A stretch of 21,212 nucleotides of DNA from an uncultured Oscillospiraceae bacterium (GCA_900754515.1 CAAEDD010000123.1:1-21212); one strand, 5' to 3'. Positions 1 to 8,714 are shown, numbered from the stretch's first letter. Translations and numbers: made by a program. Notes: a model not told the origin generated them from the letters alone.

Positions 1-2396
1 CCGCCCGACACGGCACATACTTTGAAATGCTGGGCAACTTCTCCTTTGGAGACTACTTTAAGAAAGAAGCTATAGAGTGGAGCTGGGAATTTCTCACCTC
101 TCCAAAATGGGTGGGCATAGATCCGAAACGTCTCTACCCCTCTGTCTATGTGGATGACGACGAGGCCTTTGAGATTTGGAACAAGGATATCGGTATTCCT
201 GCCGAGCGCATTTACCGCTTTGGGAAAGAGGACAACTTCTGGGAGCACGGAGCAGGCCCCTGTGGCCCCTGCTCTGAGATATACTACGACCGTGGCGAAG
301 AATACGGCTGCGGTAAGCCCGGCTGCACCGTAGGTTGCGACTGCGACCGTTACATGGAGGTGTGGAACAACGTCTTTTCCCAGTTTGACAATGACGGCGA
401 GGGCCATTACACCGAACTCAAGCAGAAAAATATAGACACCGGCATGGGCCTGGAGCGTTTGGCCGTGGTGTGCCAGGGGGTCAATTCCCTCTTCGATGTG
501 GATACCGTCATGAATATCACCAACAAGGTAAGTGAGCTCACTCACGCCTATTACGGCAAGAGCGAGAAAATGGATGTGTCCCTCCGGGTCATCACCGACC
601 ATATCCGCTCCGCCACCTTCATGATCTGCGATGGGGTACTGCCCTCCAACGAGGGCCGGGGCTACGTGCTGCGCCGCCTGCTGCGCCGGGCTGCCCGCCA
701 CGGCAAGCTCCTGGGAGTCAATGAGCCATTCCTCTATCAGGTCATCGACACCGTTGTCCATGAGAACGAGTGCCAGTACCCGGAGCTGCGGGAGAAGCAG
801 AGCTACATCACCAAGGTTATAAAGACTGAAGAGGAGAATTTTGCCCGCACTATAGACGCAGGTATGCATATCTTCGAGGAGCTCATGGCCGAGCACAAGG
901 CCAAGGGGGAGAGCGTCTTCTCCGGAGCCGACGCCTTCAAGCTCTACGATACCTACGGTTTCCCCATTGACCTGACCATAGAGATGTGTGCTGACGAGGG
1001 CATGAAAGTAGACGAGGCTGCTTTCAGGGAACTCATGGAGGAGCAGCGTGTCCGCGCCCGCAAGGCCAGAGAAGCCTTGGGAGACCTGGGCTGGGCAGGC
1101 ATAGAATTTGGCAAGAGTATTGCAGATACTGAGTTTATAGGTTATGATAATGACAGCTGCAAGGCCAAGGTTCTGGCAATAGTTGCCGAGGGCGAGGCCA
1201 GAGAAGCCGTGTCCCAGGGGGCCGAGGCCATATTGGTTCTTGACAGGACTGTCATGTATGCCGAGATGGGCGGCCAGGTGGCCGACCATGGCACTATAAG
1301 CGCCGGAGATTTCCTCTTTGAAGTGAACAATGTCCAGAAGAACAAGGGCGGAAAGTTCATGCACTATGGCACGGTGAAATCCGGCTGTGTAAAGCTGGGG
1401 GATGAGGTGGAGGTCAAATACGACCATGAGCGCCGTGAGGCAATAGGCCGGGCTCACAGTGCAACTCACCTGCTCCACAGTGCATTGAGAAAGGTTCTGG
1501 GCGACCACGTGCATCAGGCGGGTTCCTTGGTGGAGCCGGACTTCCTACGCTTTGACTTCACTCATTTCTCCGCTGTTACGCCCCAGCAGCTTCAGGAAGT
1601 GGAGCACCTGGTGAATGAGGCAATACTCCACGGCTATGATATCAGCGTTAAGGAAATGAGCCTGGAGGAGGCCAGAAACAGCGGTGCCACTGCTCTCTTC
1701 GGTGAAAAGTATGGCCAGGTGGTCCGCGTGGTGGACATGGGCGGCTACAGCGTGGAGCTCTGCGGCGGCACTCATTTGAGCAATACCGCCAAGGCCGGCG
1801 CTTTCCACATTATCTCCGAGGGCTCCGTGGCCTCCGGTGTGCGCCGCATAGAGGCCAGCACCGGTGAGCGCACCATTCAGGATATGCACAGCAGTCTGGA
1901 TGAGCTCAACGCCATTGCCGCTATACTCAGGACAGGCAGCGGCGACATCCTCCAAAAGCTGGAGCAGCAGGCTGCCGAACTCAAGGAGGCAAAGCGCCTT
2001 ATAGAACAGTATAAGGCCAAGGAGTCCGCCGGCGGAGCAGAAGAGTTGCTGAAGAAGGCGGCAAATATAGACGGTATTCACGTGGTCACTTGCAAGCAGG
2101 GCTGCTGCGACGCCAATACCCTGCGCCGTATGGGCGACGTGCTAAGAGACAAGGATGGCTCCGTAGTTGCTGTCATCGCTGCCGTTAATGGAGACAAGAT
2201 AAGCTTCCAGTGTGTCTGCGGTAAGGATGCCGTAGCCAAGGGTCTGAAGGCCGGGGACATTATAAAGAACATCACCGCCATTGCCGGAGGCAAGGGCGGC
2301 GGAAAGCCGGATTCCGCCATGGGCGGCGGCAACGATTTGAGCAAGCTGGACGAGGCTCTGGCCGCTGTGGAGAGCTTCGTCAAGGAAAAAATATAA
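1..2396 (+). CDS. alaS: Alanyl-tRNA synthetase, 5' end outside window
   Basis: Attaches alanine to tRNA-Ala in the cytoplasm and edits mischarged Ser/Gly-tRNA. The reading frame is open from the window edge (first full codon at base 3), and ARHGTYFEMLGNFSFGDYFK is the class II catalytic core, so about 80 N-terminal residues are missing from a protein of usually about 870. Fragment residues: GPCGPCSE near 86, followed by a Cys-rich insert (CGKPGCTVGCDCD) common in Bacillota; editing-domain zinc ligands HSATH at 485-489 and CGGTH at 587-591; then a coiled coil and a C-terminal DHHA1/C-Ala domain with a Gly-rich GGKGGGKPDSAMGGG stretch. All key editing residues are present. The HIT gene follows 15 bp downstream, so the two are probably cotranscribed. 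Family identity is certain. Confidence 0.98.
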   Translation, partial: ARHGTYFEMLGNFSFGDYFKKEAIEWSWEFLTSPKWVGIDPKRLYPSVYVDDDEAFEIWNKDIGIPAERIYRFGKEDNFWEHGAGPCGPCSEIYYDRGEEYGCGKPGCTVGCDCDRYMEVWNNVFSQFDNDGEGHYTELKQKNIDTGMGLERLAVVCQGVNSLFDVDTVMNITNKVSELTHAYYGKSEKMDVSLRVITDHIRSATFMICDGVLPSNEGRGYVLRRLLRRAARHGKLLGVNEPFLYQVIDTVVHENECQYPELREKQSYITKVIKTEEENFARTIDAGMHIFEELMAEHKAKGESVFSGADAFKLYDTYGFPIDLTIEMCADEGMKVDEAAFRELMEEQRVRARKAREALGDLGWAGIEFGKSIADTEFIGYDNDSCKAKVLAIVAEGEAREAVSQGAEAILVLDRTVMYAEMGGQVADHGTISAGDFLFEVNNVQKNKGGKFMHYGTVKSGCVKLGDEVEVKYDHERREAIGRAHSATHLLHSALRKVLGDHVHQAGSLVEPDFLRFDFTHFSAVTPQQLQEVEHLVNEAILHGYDISVKEMSLEEARNSGATALFGEKYGQVVRVVDMGGYSVELCGGTHLSNTAKAGAFHIISEGSVASGVRRIEASTGERTIQDMHSSLDELNAIAAILRTGSGDILQKLEQQAAELKEAKRLIEQYKAKESAGGAEELLKKAANIDGIHVVTCKQGCCDANTLRRMGDVLRDKDGSVVAVIAAVNGDKISFQCVCGKDAVAKGLKAGDIIKNITAIAGGKGGGKPDSAMGGGNDLSKLDEALAAVESFVKEKI

Positions 2397-2411
2397 TCAG
2401 GAGGTCAGAGC

Positions 2412-2759
2412 ATGAAAGATCAGGATTGTCTGTTCTGCAAAATAATTGCCGGGGAAATACCCAGCAGCAAGGTCTATGAGGATGAGTATGTCTATGCATT
2501 CCGGGACATCAATCCCCAGGCGCCCGTCCACATTCTGGTGGTGCCCAAGGAACACATTGCTTCCGTAGCCCAGGTGGACGAGAGCAATTCTCTTTATGCT
2601 GCCAAGTGCCTTGAGGCCGTTGCAAAGATAGCCAAAGCCGAAGGACTTGACAAGGGTTACAGAGTAATCAGCAACTGCGGCGAGGATGCCGGGCAGACCG
2701 TTTCTCATCTGCATTTCCACATTCTCGGCGGCGTGAAGATGGCTGACAAGATGATATAA
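2412..2759 (+). CDS. HIT family (HINT-like) nucleotide hydrolase
   Basis: A 115-residue histidine-triad protein, a normal length for HINT-type purine nucleoside phosphoramidases, which cleave AMP-N or AMP-O bonds in the cytoplasm. The catalytic triad motif HLHFH is at residues 99-103. CLFC at 6-9 together with KEHI near 48 resembles the zinc-binding variant of the family. The ATG at 2412 is preceded by an AGGAGG-like site at 2400-2405 with good spacing. It lies directly downstream of alaS and is closed by a strong terminator, so it is the last gene of that operon. The physiological substrate cannot be read from sequence. Confidence 0.95.
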   Translation: MKDQDCLFCKIIAGEIPSSKVYEDEYVYAFRDINPQAPVHILVVPKEHIASVAQVDESNSLYAAKCLEAVAKIAKAEGLDKGYRVISNCGEDAGQTVSHLHFHILGGVKMADKMI

Positions 2760-2768
2760 AAATCGACT

Positions 2769-2802
2769 GCCGCAGGGGGCGAGTGGCCTCCTGCGGCTTT
2801 TT
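2769..2802 (+). terminator. Rho-independent terminator after alaS-HIT
   Basis: The arms GCCGCAGG (2769-2776) and CCTGCGGC (2790-2797) pair perfectly and can be extended by three further pairs, one of them G-U. A run of five T follows (2798-2802). It sits 10 bp after the HIT stop codon and separates this unit from comEC. Confidence 0.88.
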
Positions 2803-2879
2803 ATACGGAATCTATTTAATGATTTAAAAAAAACACGTCTGGGCCGAATCAATGACCGGAGCCGGAAGGGGGCGGTGAT

Positions 2880-5138
2880 ATGGGGACAAGAAAACTGGCC
2901 ACGGCGGCAGCAGGTTTTTCCGCTGCAATATTCGCGGCAAACTACATATTTCCCCAGGACCGGCTGATATATGCCGCTGTGATCTCCGCTCTGCTGGGAG
3001 CTTTACTTATCCTGCCACGGCGCCGCTGGCTCAGGGCGGCTGTCATTGCCTTGCTGTCCTTTGCTCTGGGCATACTGGCCTATCAGCTAAACTACGACAG
3101 AACAGTGGGAAAAACCCTTAAATATAATGGGGAAACCTATCGGGTGTATGTCGAACTCACCGATTATCCAAAGGTGTATGAGGACTACTGCCGTATGGAA
3201 GTGCGGATCTTGGGTGAGAATCTGCCGGGGCTCAAAGCCATAGTATACGACAATGAAAAGAGCTGTACCGGACTTTTGCCGGGACAGCGCATCAGCTTTG
3301 AAGGCACGGTAAGAAGAGCTGATACCGTTTTTGGGGAGAGCTACGACCACTACTACAGCCAGGGAATCTATCTGAAGATAAGTGCTCAGACTGCGATAAA
3401 GGTAGAGGAAGGGCGGAGCAGGGGATATATCCTTCTGCGTCTAAGCCATAGCCTTGCCGGGCGCATAAATGAAATTTTTCCTGAGGATACTTCCGCCTTT
3501 ATGCAAGCTCTGCTGCTGGGTGACAAGAGCATGCTTTATGAGGACGAGGAACTGCACCTGGCCCTGACACGGGCCAGCTTCATGCATATCGTGGCGGTAT
3601 CAGGAATGCACGTGGCTTTTCTGGTGGGGCTGCTTCGCCTGTGCCTGGGCTCCGGCAAAAGAAGTTCGGTGCTGTGCCTTATTCTGATATGGGTATTTGT
3701 ACTTATTACGGGAGCCAGCCCCTCGGCAGTGCGGGCGGGATTTATGCAAAGCTTCCTGCTGCTTGCCCCGCTGCTGCGCCGGGAGAATGACCCGCCAACA
3801 TCCCTTAGTCTGGCTCTGGCCCTGATATTGCTGCAAAATCCCTTTGCCGCTGCCAGCATCAGCCTACAGCTTTCCTTTGCCGCCGTAGCGGGTATCTTCT
3901 GTTTTTCCGGCAGAATATACCGCTTTTTTACGGACAGAATGCCACAGCTTGGAGAAGGACGGCTTGGTAGATACGCCGCGGCAAACGCTGCAACTTCCCT
4001 TGGAGTCATGGTCTTTACAACGCCCCTCACCGCTGTGCATTTCGGGTATATCCCCGTGCTGGCGATACTCAGCAATATGGCGGGACTTTGGGCTGTATCC
4101 CTGTGCTTCGGCCTGGGCTGGATAGCCTGTGCTCTGTCTCTGCTGCCGCTGGCCGGATATGCCGCGGCCTGGCTCTGCTCCTGGCTTGCCCGCTACATAT
4201 TCCTTGTGGCAAGACTGGTGTCTGCCATGCCGGTCGCAGTGCTGTATCTGGAAAATACCATGCTCACACTGTGGATGCTGGCAAGCTATGGGCTTTTCAT
4301 ATTGTGCGGCCTGTTCAAGAAGAGCTTTTGGCTACGCATAGGCCTGCCGGGGACTGTGAGCCTTCTGAGCCTATGTGCTATATTGGGTTATGTAAACTAT
4401 GACTACTCCAAAGGCCGGGATACACTGGCTGTGATAGACGTGGGCCAGGGGCTGTGTACTGCCGCTCTGGGAAAGAATAGTACCGTAGTGGTGGACTGCG
4501 GCGGGATGTACAGGCTGGATGATGCCGGAGAGCTGGCTGGAAAATATCTCATCAGCCGTGGCCGGTATGAGGTAGACGCAATTATTGTCACCCAGCTCCG
4601 GGAGGAGCATGTAAACGGTATAACCATGCTGATGGAAATGGTGGAGGTGAAGCGGCTGCTCCTGCCAAGGGTCAGAGCCGGGGAGGCGCTTTTGGAAGAA
4701 ATACTTTACGCAGCCGGGGAAAAGAATGTTCAGGTGGAATATATTGAGGCCGACAGCATTCTGGACATCGACGGGATATCCCTGGAGTTTTTTACAGGGA
4801 CTGCACAAAATCGGGAAGGCTATCTGAGTGTGTTGCTGGACATTGAAGGCTACAGAGCTCTTGTGACAGGAGACTGCACGGCAGAGGATGAAAAGAGGCT
4901 TGTCTCAGCAAGCACTTTAGATGGGACGGAGTTGCTGGTGGCTGGAGGCCACGGCGCTGAAAATTCCTGCACAAATAGCTTCCTTCGTACGCTGGATGCC
5001 GGAACGGCTGTTGTCAGTGTGGGATTTAATTATCAGGACTGTCCGGCGGAGGAAACTCTTGAACGGCTGAGCCTTTGCGGGTATAATGTGTACAGGACGG
5101 ACATCGACGGTACTGTGGAAATACGCATATCCGGATAA
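2880..5138 (+). CDS. comEC: ComEC/Rec2 DNA-uptake channel with degenerate hydrolase domain
   Basis: Inner-membrane channel protein that moves single-stranded DNA into the cell during natural transformation. Its 752 residues are normal for ComEC. N-terminal membrane segments and a DUF4131-type OB region span about 1-180. The Competence domain spans about 200-480, with the hallmark HIVAVSGMH at 236-244. A metallo-beta-lactamase-like domain runs from about 514 (DVGQG at 520-524) to the end. The metal motif usually like THxDxDHxGG reads TQLREEHVNG (571-580). The usual HHGS block reads GGHGAENS (689-696), and the late GHP motif reads QDCP (719-722). Most metal ligands are therefore replaced, although TGD (663-665) remains. 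The ATG at 2880 follows a GGGGGCGGTGAT purine-rich site. It is followed 14 bp later by holA, a common gene order. Confidence 0.95.
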   Translation: MGTRKLATAAAGFSAAIFAANYIFPQDRLIYAAVISALLGALLILPRRRWLRAAVIALLSFALGILAYQLNYDRTVGKTLKYNGETYRVYVELTDYPKVYEDYCRMEVRILGENLPGLKAIVYDNEKSCTGLLPGQRISFEGTVRRADTVFGESYDHYYSQGIYLKISAQTAIKVEEGRSRGYILLRLSHSLAGRINEIFPEDTSAFMQALLLGDKSMLYEDEELHLALTRASFMHIVAVSGMHVAFLVGLLRLCLGSGKRSSVLCLILIWVFVLITGASPSAVRAGFMQSFLLLAPLLRRENDPPTSLSLALALILLQNPFAAASISLQLSFAAVAGIFCFSGRIYRFFTDRMPQLGEGRLGRYAAANAATSLGVMVFTTPLTAVHFGYIPVLAILSNMAGLWAVSLCFGLGWIACALSLLPLAGYAAAWLCSWLARYIFLVARLVSAMPVAVLYLENTMLTLWMLASYGLFILCGLFKKSFWLRIGLPGTVSLLSLCAILGYVNYDYSKGRDTLAVIDVGQGLCTAALGKNSTVVVDCGGMYRLDDAGELAGKYLISRGRYEVDAIIVTQLREEHVNGITMLMEMVEVKRLLLPRVRAGEALLEEILYAAGEKNVQVEYIEADSILDIDGISLEFFTGTAQNREGYLSVLLDIEGYRALVTGDCTAEDEKRLVSASTLDGTELLVAGGHGAENSCTNSFLRTLDAGTAVVSVGFNYQDCPAEETLERLSLCGYNVYRTDIDGTVEIRISG

Positions 5139-5152
5139 CAGGAGAAAATAAA

Positions 5153-6208
5153 TTGGCCAGGAAATACGGGAAAAACGATGAAAAACTGAATTATTCTGCC
5201 GCAGTTCGGGAACTGAAGCAGCAGGGCCCGGCTAAGGCCTATCTGCTCTGGGGGCCGGAGGATTATCTTCGGGAGCAATATCTCACCGAGCTTAAAAAGA
5301 TCTGCCTGCCGGAAGGGGAGGACAGCTTCAGTTACCACCGCATGGACGGACCGGAGCTGAATCTGGAGAAGCTGCGGCAGGCGATGGATGCCCTGCCCTT
5401 TATGACGGAGCGCAGTTTTATCGAACTCAGGGATATGGATGTGAACAAAGTCAAGGACGCCGATGCTCTGGAGAAACTGCTGAAAGATGTGCCGGATTAC
5501 TGCGTGCTGGTTTTTGTGCTGGGTGCGGATTACGAGATGGACGGCAGGCTTAAAAGCGTGAAGGCACTGCGGCAAAATGTTAAAGAGCTAAAATTTACAA
5601 GCCAGTCCCAGGGACAATTAACCGACTGGCTGGTGCGGCGCTTTGCTGCAGCGGGCAAAGGCATAGAGCTGGATGCGGCCCAGCGGCTGATATTTATCAG
5701 CGGTGAGCTGATGAGCGGCCTTATACCGGAGATAGAAAAAGTGGCTGCCTATGCAAAGGGGGAGCGCGTGACGGTGGCGGACGTGGAGGCCGTGGCAAAC
5801 CATATACCTGAGGCGGTGATCTTTGACATGACGGAATACATAGCCCAGAAGAAATACAACACGGCTCTTTCGGTACTGGCGGAACTCCTGGCGGATAAGA
5901 ACAACGAACCAATAGCAATGTTGGCTATGTTGGGTATGCAGATGCGCAGACTTTATGCCGCACGCCTATCCATCGAACAGGGCCTTGGCGTAAAATATGT
6001 GATGGATGCCTGTGCCATAAAGTCCGATTATGTGGCAAAAAAGCTGATAAACGCCGCTCGTGGTTTCACTCTTCCACAGCTGATAAAGGCTGTGGAGCTG
6101 TGCGCTGAGACGGACTACAAAATGAAAAGCAGTTCCCAGGATGAGAGGGAGCTGCTGAAAGAGGCCGTGTTGCGTATAGCGGCGGGGGAAGTTAATGGAG
6201 AAGATTAA
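5153..6208 (+). CDS. holA: DNA polymerase III delta subunit
   Basis: Clamp-loader subunit that opens the beta sliding clamp; cytoplasmic, part of the replisome. The 351 residues match the family length. The N-terminal AAA+-like fold shows AYLLWGPEDYLREQYL near 30-45, and the later PFMTERSFIELRDMDV and IPEAVIFDMTEYIAQKKYNTAL blocks are typical of HolA. The start is TTG at 5153, chosen because AGGAG at 5140-5144 lies 8 nt upstream and no ATG lies nearby in frame. It starts 14 bp after comEC and overlaps the next gene by 14 bp, so the three are probably one operon. Confidence 0.95.
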   Translation: MARKYGKNDEKLNYSAAVRELKQQGPAKAYLLWGPEDYLREQYLTELKKICLPEGEDSFSYHRMDGPELNLEKLRQAMDALPFMTERSFIELRDMDVNKVKDADALEKLLKDVPDYCVLVFVLGADYEMDGRLKSVKALRQNVKELKFTSQSQGQLTDWLVRRFAAAGKGIELDAAQRLIFISGELMSGLIPEIEKVAAYAKGERVTVADVEAVANHIPEAVIFDMTEYIAQKKYNTALSVLAELLADKNNEPIAMLAMLGMQMRRLYAARLSIEQGLGVKYVMDACAIKSDYVAKKLINAARGFTLPQLIKAVELCAETDYKMKSSSQDERELLKEAVLRIAAGEVNGED

Positions 6209-6776
6209 AGAGGTCATTGTGGTGGAAGGGCGCTACGACAAAAATACCCTGAGCCAGGTGGTGGATGCCGTGATAATCGAGACAGGCGGCTTTGGAATAT
6301 TTAACGACCGGGAGAAGCGCAGCTTGCTGAAAAAATTGGCAGAGAGCCGGGGGCTAATCATAATGACCGATTCCGATGCAGCGGGATTTATGATAAGGAA
6401 TCACCTGAAGGGATGCATAGCTCCTGAACTTGTAAAGCATGCATATATCCCCGATGTATACGGAAAAGAGCGCAGAAAATCAGCCCCCTCGCGGGAGGGC
6501 AAGCTGGGCGTTGAGGGCATGAAGCCCCAGGTTATTCTTGAGGCCCTGAAAAGGGCGGGAGCTACCTTCGAAAGCGGCAGCAGCGCTGCGGACAAGGCCA
6601 GGATAAGTAAGGCGGACCTTTATAAAAAGGGGCTAAGCGGCGGTGAAAACAGCGCCGCCTTGAGAAAGAAGCTGCTGAAAATGCTGGAGCTGCCGGAACA
6701 CCTTACGGCTCAAGGACTGCTGGACGTGCTCAATGCCACCATGAGCCGGGAGGATTTCCTGGCACTTCAGCTGTGA
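6195..6776 (+). CDS. RNase M5-like Toprim (DUF4093) protein
   Basis: A 193-residue Toprim nuclease. The N-terminal Toprim fold has KEVIVVEGRYD (5-15, catalytic Glu11) and IIMTDSDAAG (55-64, metal-binding Asp59 and Asp61), followed by IPDVYGKERRKSAP and KLGVEGM near 103-109. This follows the layout of RNase M5 (RnmV, about 186 residues), which matures the 5' end of 5S rRNA. However, RnmV usually sits next to ksgA, whereas this copy follows holA, so it may be a diverged paralogue often labelled DUF4093. The start overlaps the holA stop, which suggests translational coupling. Toprim identity is firm; the rRNA-processing role is inferred. Confidence 0.85.
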   Translation: MEKIKEVIVVEGRYDKNTLSQVVDAVIIETGGFGIFNDREKRSLLKKLAESRGLIIMTDSDAAGFMIRNHLKGCIAPELVKHAYIPDVYGKERRKSAPSREGKLGVEGMKPQVILEALKRAGATFESGSSAADKARISKADLYKKGLSGGENSAALRKKLLKMLELPEHLTAQGLLDVLNATMSREDFLALQL

Positions 6777-7015
6777 AAGTCCTCAATACAGACCGACGCA
6801 ATAACGCCTATGAGCAGTATGGCCTGGGTAGTTTCCATTATGGAGACCGCTGTCATATAAAGTTCGTACCTCTCCATTATGCTGCCTCCCCACTCCACCA
6901 GCAGCGCAAAGGCGCATATCATCAGAAAGGCGGACAGCTGAAGGCAGCGGCGGAATATGTACCAGGCTTCAGGACACATATTGAGCATCCTGCGGACTAT
7001 TGCCCTTAGTTTCAA
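6767..7015 (-). CDS. Small two-helix membrane protein, function unknown
   Basis: I do not recognise this gene as a named family. It encodes 82 residues: a basic amphipathic N-terminus (MKLRAIVRRML), one hydrophobic segment at about 25-41 (CLQLSAFLMICAFALLVEW) and a second at about 61-75 (TTQAILLIGVIASVCIED). The start is TTG at 7015, preceded by the strong ribosome site GAGGTGAT at a proper distance. Its 3' end overlaps the 3' end of the convergent RNase M5-like gene by 10 bp. Good ribosome site, membrane-protein composition and compact placement argue it is real, but no domain or motif suggests a function. Confidence 0.65.
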   Translation of the reverse strand: MKLRAIVRRMLNMCPEAWYIFRRCLQLSAFLMICAFALLVEWGGSIMERYELYMTAVSIMETTQAILLIGVIASVCIEDFHS

Positions 7016-7131
7016 GGGGCATCACCTCGACTTTGATTTTACACAAAGCCAGGGCGGTAGGCAATACAAAAAAATTCCCAAATAAATTAACGTAATGTAA
7101 ATAATAAAATATTATGTTAACAATATTATTT

Positions 7132-7170
7132 AAACCAAAGCCGGTACAAATTATGTACCGGCTTTGGTTT
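7132..7170. terminator. Long perfect hairpin between two leftward genes
   Basis: Arms of 16 bp (7132-7147 and 7155-7170), beginning AAACCAAAGCCGG, pair without mismatch around a 7-nt loop (AAATTAT). The outer AAACC/GGTTT pairs provide T-rich ends on either strand, although no long T-run follows. It lies about 90 bp downstream of the leftward metallopeptidase gene and probably ends that transcript. The remaining 7016-7131 stretch is AT-rich and must hold the promoter of the small membrane protein, but I see no convincing -35/-10 pair. Confidence 0.55.
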
Positions 7171-7257
7171 GTATGTATTATTGTTATGCATGATGTTATC
7201 AGAGGAAAATCTGAATGAGTGAGATATAAGGCTTGGAGAATGAAAGGGCATGGTGGA

Positions 7258-8403
7258 CTATACCGTCTCCGAACTATGATTGCTGCCGGCGGCAGCGGCC
7301 TGTTCGGCAAGTTCCACAAGCTCCAACTCCGAATCCAGCTCACCGGGGAAGGGGTAGCTATGTCGAAGAGACTCCAGGTGCTGCCTGTACTCCCGGGCCT
7401 TGCCGCTGTCCCCGGAGGCCAGGGCCAGTGCATAGCTGCTGCGCAGCACAGCGGGGTAGTTCTTCATTGCCTTCATGAATTTTTCAAGGGCCTTGTCAGG
7501 CTGCTGTACCTGGCCCTTTATGGCTTGGAGATAGATACTGTCCACCTTCAGGAGGTTTTGATAAAGGCCCGGGATGGTGGCTTCAGATAACAGCCGGGAG
7601 ACGAGCTGCTCGGCATCATCAAGAAAATGCATATCCATAAGTCTGTTGGATCGGAATACGGCCAGAGCGGCATTGAGGGGACCGGAACATAAATCATCCC
7701 CTGAGATTTCAAACCAGTCTTCGGGCATATCCCGGTATCTTTGGCCCTGACTGCTGCATTGGTTTATCTTCAGCTGTATCCAAAAGGCCCGCAGGGCCTT
7801 CTCATCTTTGCCCAGAGATAAGGCATTGCGGCCGTCGGTGGGGATTCCGCTCAGCTCCAGGGGCAGGGCGTTGACCAGGGCCTGGGTCAGGCCCAATATG
7901 CCCAGGCAGAGAAACAGCATGGGAAGTATAACTGTTCTGCCGCTGAGATAATAAGCCCAGAAGAAGAACATGGCGCTTATGGCATTGAGCAGAACGCCGC
8001 CCATGTTATAGAGACCTACGGGCAGATACCCGTCCTCCTCAAAATCCGGAGGGCTCATGAGACATTGGCCGGCTGTGCCCGCCAGGTAATAGCGCTTAAG
8101 ACTCAGCTTGCCGTCGGTGCCTTTGCTGAGCATGAAGCTGCCTATGCGGTAGGACACAAACTCATAACCGGAGATAAGACCGAAAACAAGGTGTCCCGCC
8201 TCATGGATGAGAACCTGCAGCAGATAGGCCAGGGCCAGAAGCAGTATCCCGGACAAAAGCACCAGAAAATTCAGAAATGTTCCCGCCGAGAGTTTGCCGG
8301 CATAGTCAACTATGGCATATCCACACAGAAAACCGGCAGCAATCGAAAGCAGCATAACAAGGCTGGAAGAGAGAATATTGGAGAATTTTTTGTTTTTTTT
8401 CAT
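7258..8403 (-). CDS. M50-type membrane metallopeptidase with helical C-terminal domain
   Basis: A 381-residue integral membrane protein resembling site-2 proteases, which cut substrates within the membrane. TM1 is at about 12-34 and TM2 at about 43-66. TM2 runs into the zinc motif HEAGH at 67-71. NMGGVLLNAISA (133-144) matches the family's second conserved block, and NALPLELSGIPTDG (178-191) provides the distal metal-ligand Asp190. After about residue 200 the protein becomes a soluble alpha-helical, TPR-like domain rich in short Ala/Leu helices, absent from minimal S2P enzymes. GGAGG lies about 6 nt upstream of the ATG at 8403. It stands alone between hairpins, with no anti-sigma factor or peptide pheromone gene beside it, so the substrate is unknown. 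Confidence 0.85.
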   Translation of the reverse strand: MKKNKKFSNILSSSLVMLLSIAAGFLCGYAIVDYAGKLSAGTFLNFLVLLSGILLLALAYLLQVLIHEAGHLVFGLISGYEFVSYRIGSFMLSKGTDGKLSLKRYYLAGTAGQCLMSPPDFEEDGYLPVGLYNMGGVLLNAISAMFFFWAYYLSGRTVILPMLFLCLGILGLTQALVNALPLELSGIPTDGRNALSLGKDEKALRAFWIQLKINQCSSQGQRYRDMPEDWFEISGDDLCSGPLNAALAVFRSNRLMDMHFLDDAEQLVSRLLSEATIPGLYQNLLKVDSIYLQAIKGQVQQPDKALEKFMKAMKNYPAVLRSSYALALASGDSGKAREYRQHLESLRHSYPFPGELDSELELVELAEQAAAAGSNHSSETV

Positions 8404-8460
8404 GTAAGGCCTCCAATCAGTAATTTCCGGAAAAACCCAATTGTGAACTGTTGATTAAAA

Positions 8461-8489
8461 TTTATCCAATGACAAGACAAAGTTCCCAA
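8461..8489 (-). promoter_or_regulatory. Candidate sigma-A promoter for the metallopeptidase
   Basis: On the minus strand TTGGGA (8489-8484), a 17-nt spacer and GATAAA (8466-8461) lie about 60 bp upstream of the start codon. Each box matches consensus at four of six bases, so this is a moderate call. Confidence 0.4.
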
Positions 8490-8538
8490 ACTGTGTTAGA
8501 ATACAAAGAAGTCTCCGTACTGTACTTAGCGGCAGATT

Positions 8539-8567
8539 AAAAAAAGACATCGGCAAAAGCCGATGTC
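8539..8567 (-). terminator. Terminator of the tRNA-Arg transcript
   Basis: On the minus strand GACATCGGC, a 4-nt loop and GCCGATGTC form a perfect 9-bp stem, followed directly by seven T. It lies 25 bp after the tRNA 3' end. Confidence 0.92.
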
Positions 8568-8591
8568 CCCTCAGAGCACGGCGGCTCCGCT

Positions 8592-8668
8592 TGGCACTCC
8601 CGGCGCGATTCGAACGCGCGACCTTCCGCTTAGGAGGCGGATGCTCTATCCTGCTGAGCTACGGAAGC
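8592..8668 (-). tRNA. tRNA-Arg (anticodon CCU)
   Basis: The 77-nt gene folds fully. The acceptor arm GCTTCCG pairs with CGGGAGT (two G-U pairs). The D-arm holds GTAGCTCAGCAGGATAGAGC. The anticodon stem TCCGC/GCGGA encloses loop CTCCTAA, giving anticodon CCT, which reads AGG. The T-arm is GCGCG-TTCGAAT-CGCGC. The discriminator is G and the CCA end is encoded. It is a single-gene unit with its own promoter and terminator. Confidence 0.96.
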
Positions 8669-8685
8669 ATATCAATAGCTTGACT

Positions 8686-8714
8686 ATTCTAGCGCAGATT
8701 TGCCTGCATGTCAA
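8686..8714 (-). promoter_or_regulatory. Sigma-A promoter of the tRNA gene
   Basis: Minus-strand TTGACA (8714-8709), a 17-nt spacer and TAGAAT (8691-8686) match consensus at six of six and five of six bases. The box ends about 18 bp upstream of the tRNA 5' end. Confidence 0.85.
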
